Source: an uncultured Treponema sp.
Lineage (GTDB): Bacteria; Spirochaetota; Spirochaetia; Treponematales; Treponemataceae
Length of the DNA: 64,000 nt
Assembly (NCBI GenBank): GCA_949300145.1
Contig: CASGDA010000007.1
Location: forward strand, 40,695 to 104,694
Reading direction: 5' to 3'
The position numbers were made by a program, and so were the translations under genes. Under the pieces are notes generated by a model. That model did no database searches. It was not told the origin of the DNA and was given only the letters and a program-made list of their open reading frames with translations. This document shows positions 61,585 through 64,000 of the stretch, one piece after another; position 1 is the first letter of the stretch; every line of letters begins with the position of its first letter.

Positions 61585-62052
61585 TCACCACTGCCTGAGG
61601 CCCATGCTGTACGCGTCGGCGTCAACCAGCCTTTTAAGCTCACCGTCAAGCTTCATAACAGTCAACGTCGCTCCCATCATGTCAAGGGACGTGAAGTAAT
61701 TGCCCACATACGGCCTGTGGATTTTTATGCCCGCGGCGCTCTCCAGCGGGCACACCTCTATCCCGGGCTCCCCGTGGTGCCCGATCCCCACCTCCATCGT
61801 CCCGTCCCTTATCTCGAAGTTCGGGTGCCCGACCGCGGGCAGAGTGCAGGGCGTAAGGCCTATGCCTACGCTGCGGCAGCTGTCTATCGCCTTCTGCGCA
61901 ACGGCGATGACCTCCTCAAGGCTCCCGCCCTCCGCGGCCCTCGCCCCGCCGCACTTCCACATGAATATCTCCCCGGCGACGCCCCTTCTCTTCCCCATCT
62001 GGTCGCGCAAAGCGGCGCTTGCATACCGCCGCTTATATCCCGCGCCCTTCAT
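61585..62052 (-). pseudogene. dhaK: Truncated and internally deleted dhaK
   Basis: C-terminal part of the dihydroxyacetone-binding subunit. KRRGVAGEIFMWKCGGARAA and GIGLTPCTLPAVGHP are recognisable, and EVGIGHHGEPGIEV holds the His that binds dihydroxyacetone covalently. The N-terminal third is missing. A block of roughly 60 residues is also absent between the GEPG motif and YVGNYFTSLDMMG, where the usual LVNGLG region should be (junction near 61725-61745). The open frame therefore cannot encode a normal DhaK. It lies 12 nt upstream of dhaL. Confidence 0.8.
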
Positions 62053-62444
62053 GCGGCATACAAGAGTGCTGCCTTTGTTTGCGCCGGAGGGCGGATTCGT
62101 CTCATGGTAAAGCCAGAAAACCCGCGCCGCTACTAACGGACGACGCGCAACGGCAATCGAGGAGCGCGCCTGAAACGCGCTGAAAACCTAGTTCGTCTTT
62201 TCGCGACGCCTTTTGTGCGGCGAAGCCATCGATTGCCTATGGTGCGCCGTCCTGCTCCTGCCGCAAGGGAGCGTAGGATTGTGCGCCGTTTATCCCGCTC
62301 TATGCGCGTTTGCATGGAGGGTTTGTCGCCGCAGGCGGGCGCGTATTAAGCGGCGATGGGCGCGTCCATTCTTTTGCGGAACGTTAATAAGAATTATCGT
62401 AAAATTTTAGAACAATTCTCAATAGCATCGTTGCTTTCACAACA
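62053..62444. other. Intergenic, no recognisable gene
   Basis: G+C-rich up to about 62385, then A+T-rich. It contains short inverted repeats (for example AGCGCG/CGCGCT at 62163-62181) and a short arginine-rich frame that I regard as non-coding. No homology recognised; it may be junction debris. Confidence 0.5.
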
Positions 62445-62788
62445 TCGATCAAATATCATAACATCGAAGGAAAAAAACATATCAATACTCCCGCAGAGTA
62501 TTACTTTGTAGGCATGGGACTGCGAAATGCCCGTCTTTCATTCCGGCAACAGGAATATACGCATATCATGGAGAACATCATCTACAATGAGCTGCGTTCC
62601 CGCGCTTATTCGGTAGACGTAGGCGTTGTGGAAAACGCTAGCAGGCTTTGCTGCTTTCTATCGACGACGCCTTCCGCAAAGTTATGACTGTCAATCAATC
62701 CATTCTTTCAGGCTATAATGAACAAGGCGTTCTTGTGCTGTCGCTTTTCGATTTTCTTATGGATCTCGAAAAAACTCTGAATTTATAA
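62445..62788 (+). pseudogene. Remnant of a DUF4143-type AAA ATPase gene
   Basis: Two pieces of the C-terminal part of an ATP-binding protein. The first (62448 to about 62640) reads EGKKHINTPAEYYFVGMGLR, NARLSFRQ and MENIIYNELRSRAYSVDVGV. The second, in a different frame (about 62648-62788), reads LLSIDDAFRKVMTVNQSIL and GVLVLSLFDFLMD. The segment that normally lies between them is deleted. These strings match the C-terminal half of DUF4143-containing ATPases common in anaerobes. No ATPase core is present. Confidence 0.65.
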
Positions 62789-62928
62789 CAGACCTAAAAA
62801 AAAAGATTTGACAACGAGCTTATCTATATTTGCAGAAACTGAAACGGTGGGACTGACCGCCGGAATAAATCGCAAGTTGACTTGTCGTTTTTCGAATAAA
62901 GACTAGGGCGGAAAGGTGGCTTAAGGAA

Positions 62929-63180
62929 TCAGTCATTTTTAGCCTCATTCTTTTTACGGTTAACAACAAAAGAACTTATCGCTTCTATTACTTCTTCTTC
63001 TGTATTTACTGTATTGCTTCCCAACATGCATCCGGCAGGTGAAGCCGTACCAAAAGAAATACGGCCATCATCATGAATCAGGGCAATAACATTTGACTTT
63101 GTATCAAGCCAGGCATTGGAATTCTTGTTCCTATGTTTAAAGCTGCCTATAATTTCAGGTAAGTTTCCGATATTTATCAT
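62929..63180 (-). CDS. Small hypothetical protein
   Basis: I do not recognise this 83-aa protein. It is soluble, with ALIHDDGRISFGTASPAG in the middle and a lysine-rich C-terminus. GGAGAG lies 4 nt before the chosen ATG; the frame opens four codons earlier at TTG. It lies between a decayed ATPase gene and an IS3-type remnant, in a region of rearrangement, so it may be mobile cargo. Confidence 0.5.
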   Translation of the reverse strand: MINIGNLPEIIGSFKHRNKNSNAWLDTKSNVIALIHDDGRISFGTASPAGCMLGSNTVNTEEEVIEAISSFVVNRKKNEAKND

Positions 63181-63272
63181 TATACTCTCCAAGTTAATAA
63201 TTAATTAATCCCAATAAAAAAAATATTTCAAAATGATTTTCCCATTTCAATGCTTTACATTTATAATATAAA

Positions 63273-63686
63273 TTAAATAACCATAAAGTTCAGTTTGTCC
63301 TGCCCAAAGTGAACTTGGATTTTTTTAGGAAAGCTTATAAGGTGGATTAAGAGTGCTGCTGTTGCAGCCAATAAGCTTTTCTGTTTATATCTGCAGTATG
63401 AAGTTTTTCCTTTCGTTTTCATGATGTTGTAGACGCGTGCAGGGCGGACAAAGGCTACATTTTCGTCAACCATCTGCCAGGCAAGGTAGCGGTAGCCGTA
63501 CAGGAAATTCTTGTGGGTGAGGACATATTTTACAACAGCCGTTCTTTCTTCCGGTGTGTACCAGTTCAATTTCGGCGTTTCGTGATTATGCCTTGTCTCA
63601 ATTCCTTTCCGACTCTTCCATTCATGCCAGGTACTTTTAGAAACTCCTGCAAAAGCTACAAGCTCTGACCTAGCTCCGGCCACCAA
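63273..63686 (-). pseudogene. IS3-family transposase OrfB, N-terminal fragment
   Basis: A 137-codon frame with the HTH_21-like region of OrfB, including FAGVSKSTWHEWKSRKG, THKNFLYGYRYLAWQM and FVRPARVYNIMK. The DDE integrase domain should follow after a PNQVW-like segment, but the frame ends soon after FPKKIQVHFG at 63273, past a run of A residues. It overlaps orfA by 17 nt in a different frame, separated from it by one base in an A8 tract. It cannot encode a working transposase. Confidence 0.78.
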
Positions 63687-63984
63687 AAGTTTTTTTTATC
63701 ATCATGTTTTCCTCAGCAATTTCGGCTATCACTTCGTCCTTCTTTTTGAGCTTTGTTTCAAGCTCTTCGATTTTGCGCCGCTGTGCTTTTTCCGTGATGT
63801 CAGGTCTGTGACGGTCAAAAATCATTGCTGCGTTTTCCAAGAATTCCTTCTTCCAGTTGAGGATCATATTCGGATGGACATTATTTTCCTGGGCAACGTC
63901 ACTGACTGCCTTTCCATCCTGAATAACTGCCGTTACCATTTTCAGCTTCTCTTCCGAGCTGAGCTTTCTTCTTGTTCTTCCCAT
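63670..63984 (-). CDS. IS3-family transposase OrfA
   Basis: A 104-aa helix-turn-helix protein (GRTRRKLSSEEKLKMVTAVI, then VSDVAQENNVHPNMILNWKK) with a C-terminal coiled coil (RKIEELETKLKKKDEVIAEI) ending in EENMMIKKTFGG, as in IS3/IS911 OrfA. AAGGA precedes the ATG. OrfA binds the element ends and joins OrfB in the full transposase. Because orfB is truncated, the element is inactive unless helped in trans. Confidence 0.85.
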   Translation of the reverse strand: MGRTRRKLSSEEKLKMVTAVIQDGKAVSDVAQENNVHPNMILNWKKEFLENAAMIFDRHRPDITEKAQRRKIEELETKLKKKDEVIAEIAEENMMIKKTFGGRS

Positions 63985-64000
63985 AAGGTGTACGTCCTTT

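Larger units (their letters stand above)
63273..64000 (-). mobile_element. Truncated IS3-family insertion sequence
   Basis: Contains orfA complete and the N-terminal part of orfB; the integrase catalytic domain is missing on the left and the right end extends to or beyond the window edge. No terminal inverted repeats could be confirmed. Confidence 0.8.

Noticed and set aside
61585..62052. Intact small DhaK protein
   Set aside because: The N-terminal third and an internal block are missing compared with the family.
60910..62136. A 408-codon plus-strand open frame with many Pro, His and Arg
   Set aside because: It covers dhaL and the dhaK remnant antisense; no recognisable domain, composition reflects the G+C-rich opposite strand.
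62133..62315. Arginine-rich 60-codon minus-strand frame
   Set aside because: No ribosome-binding site, no homology, extreme composition; regarded as chance in a G+C-rich stretch.

Overview
The window reads as chromosome from an anaerobic, chemotactic, carbohydrate-using bacterium, most likely a spirochaete of the Treponema group. The evidence is a complete che set (cheA, cheR, cheB, cheY, cheD and three cheW) with an MCP, a CBS/DRTGG-type family II pyrophosphatase, the GGGtGRT/IscU-like pair, a rubrerythrin beside a Fur/PerR regulator, TRAP and TAXI transporters and many cysteine-lipobox lipoproteins. No rRNA, CRISPR array, prophage or replication origin was seen. Base composition is uneven: the left end, the galactanase gene and the DHA-kinase remnant at the right are visibly richer in G+C than the rest.

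Layout. 1-2.8 kb: a TAXI-type TRAP transporter (fused permease running off the left edge, plus binding protein) separated by an internal terminator. 2.8-11.5 kb: a beta-1,4-galactan locus. A secreted GH53 galactanase with a CBM61 is divergent from a lipoprotein-dependent ABC importer (no ATPase) and a cytoplasmic GH35 beta-galactosidase; two operator-like palindromes sit on back-to-back promoters, and a dead second GH53 gene lies downstream. 11.6-15.3 kb: a secreted protein, a sugar O-acetyltransferase, two flavodoxin-fold oxidoreductases, rubrerythrin and PerR. 15.3-27.6 kb: GGGtGRT/IscU-like pair, pdxA, lipoprotein, phosphodiesterase, mazG, pth, CBS-pyrophosphatase, HD hydrolase, paaK, an iorB without iorA, and an M3 peptidase.

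27.6-37.3 kb is the most interesting region. An enolase paralogue with altered catalytic residues, a type-2 glycerate kinase, glutamate dehydrogenase, an RpiR regulator, a DctPQM TRAP transporter and an ornithine-cyclodeaminase-family enzyme lie in three transcription units. Their promoters each carry the same 16-nt operator-like motif just downstream of the -10 box. I read this as one regulon for uptake and breakdown of an unidentified hydroxy- or amino-acid.

37.3-48.7 kb: tRNA-Arg(CCT), a polar amino-acid ABC transporter, argG, a CBS-containing cation/proton antiporter, argD, argB, argJ and a patatin/outer-membrane-barrel protein, almost all on the minus strand. 48.6-60.7 kb: the chemosensory cluster, including a soluble receptor-like helical protein and a MinD/ParA-type ATPase. 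60.8-64 kb is a graveyard: a DHA-kinase operon (rpiB-like and dhaK remnants around an intact dhaL), a decayed DUF4143-type ATPase gene and a truncated IS3-family element.
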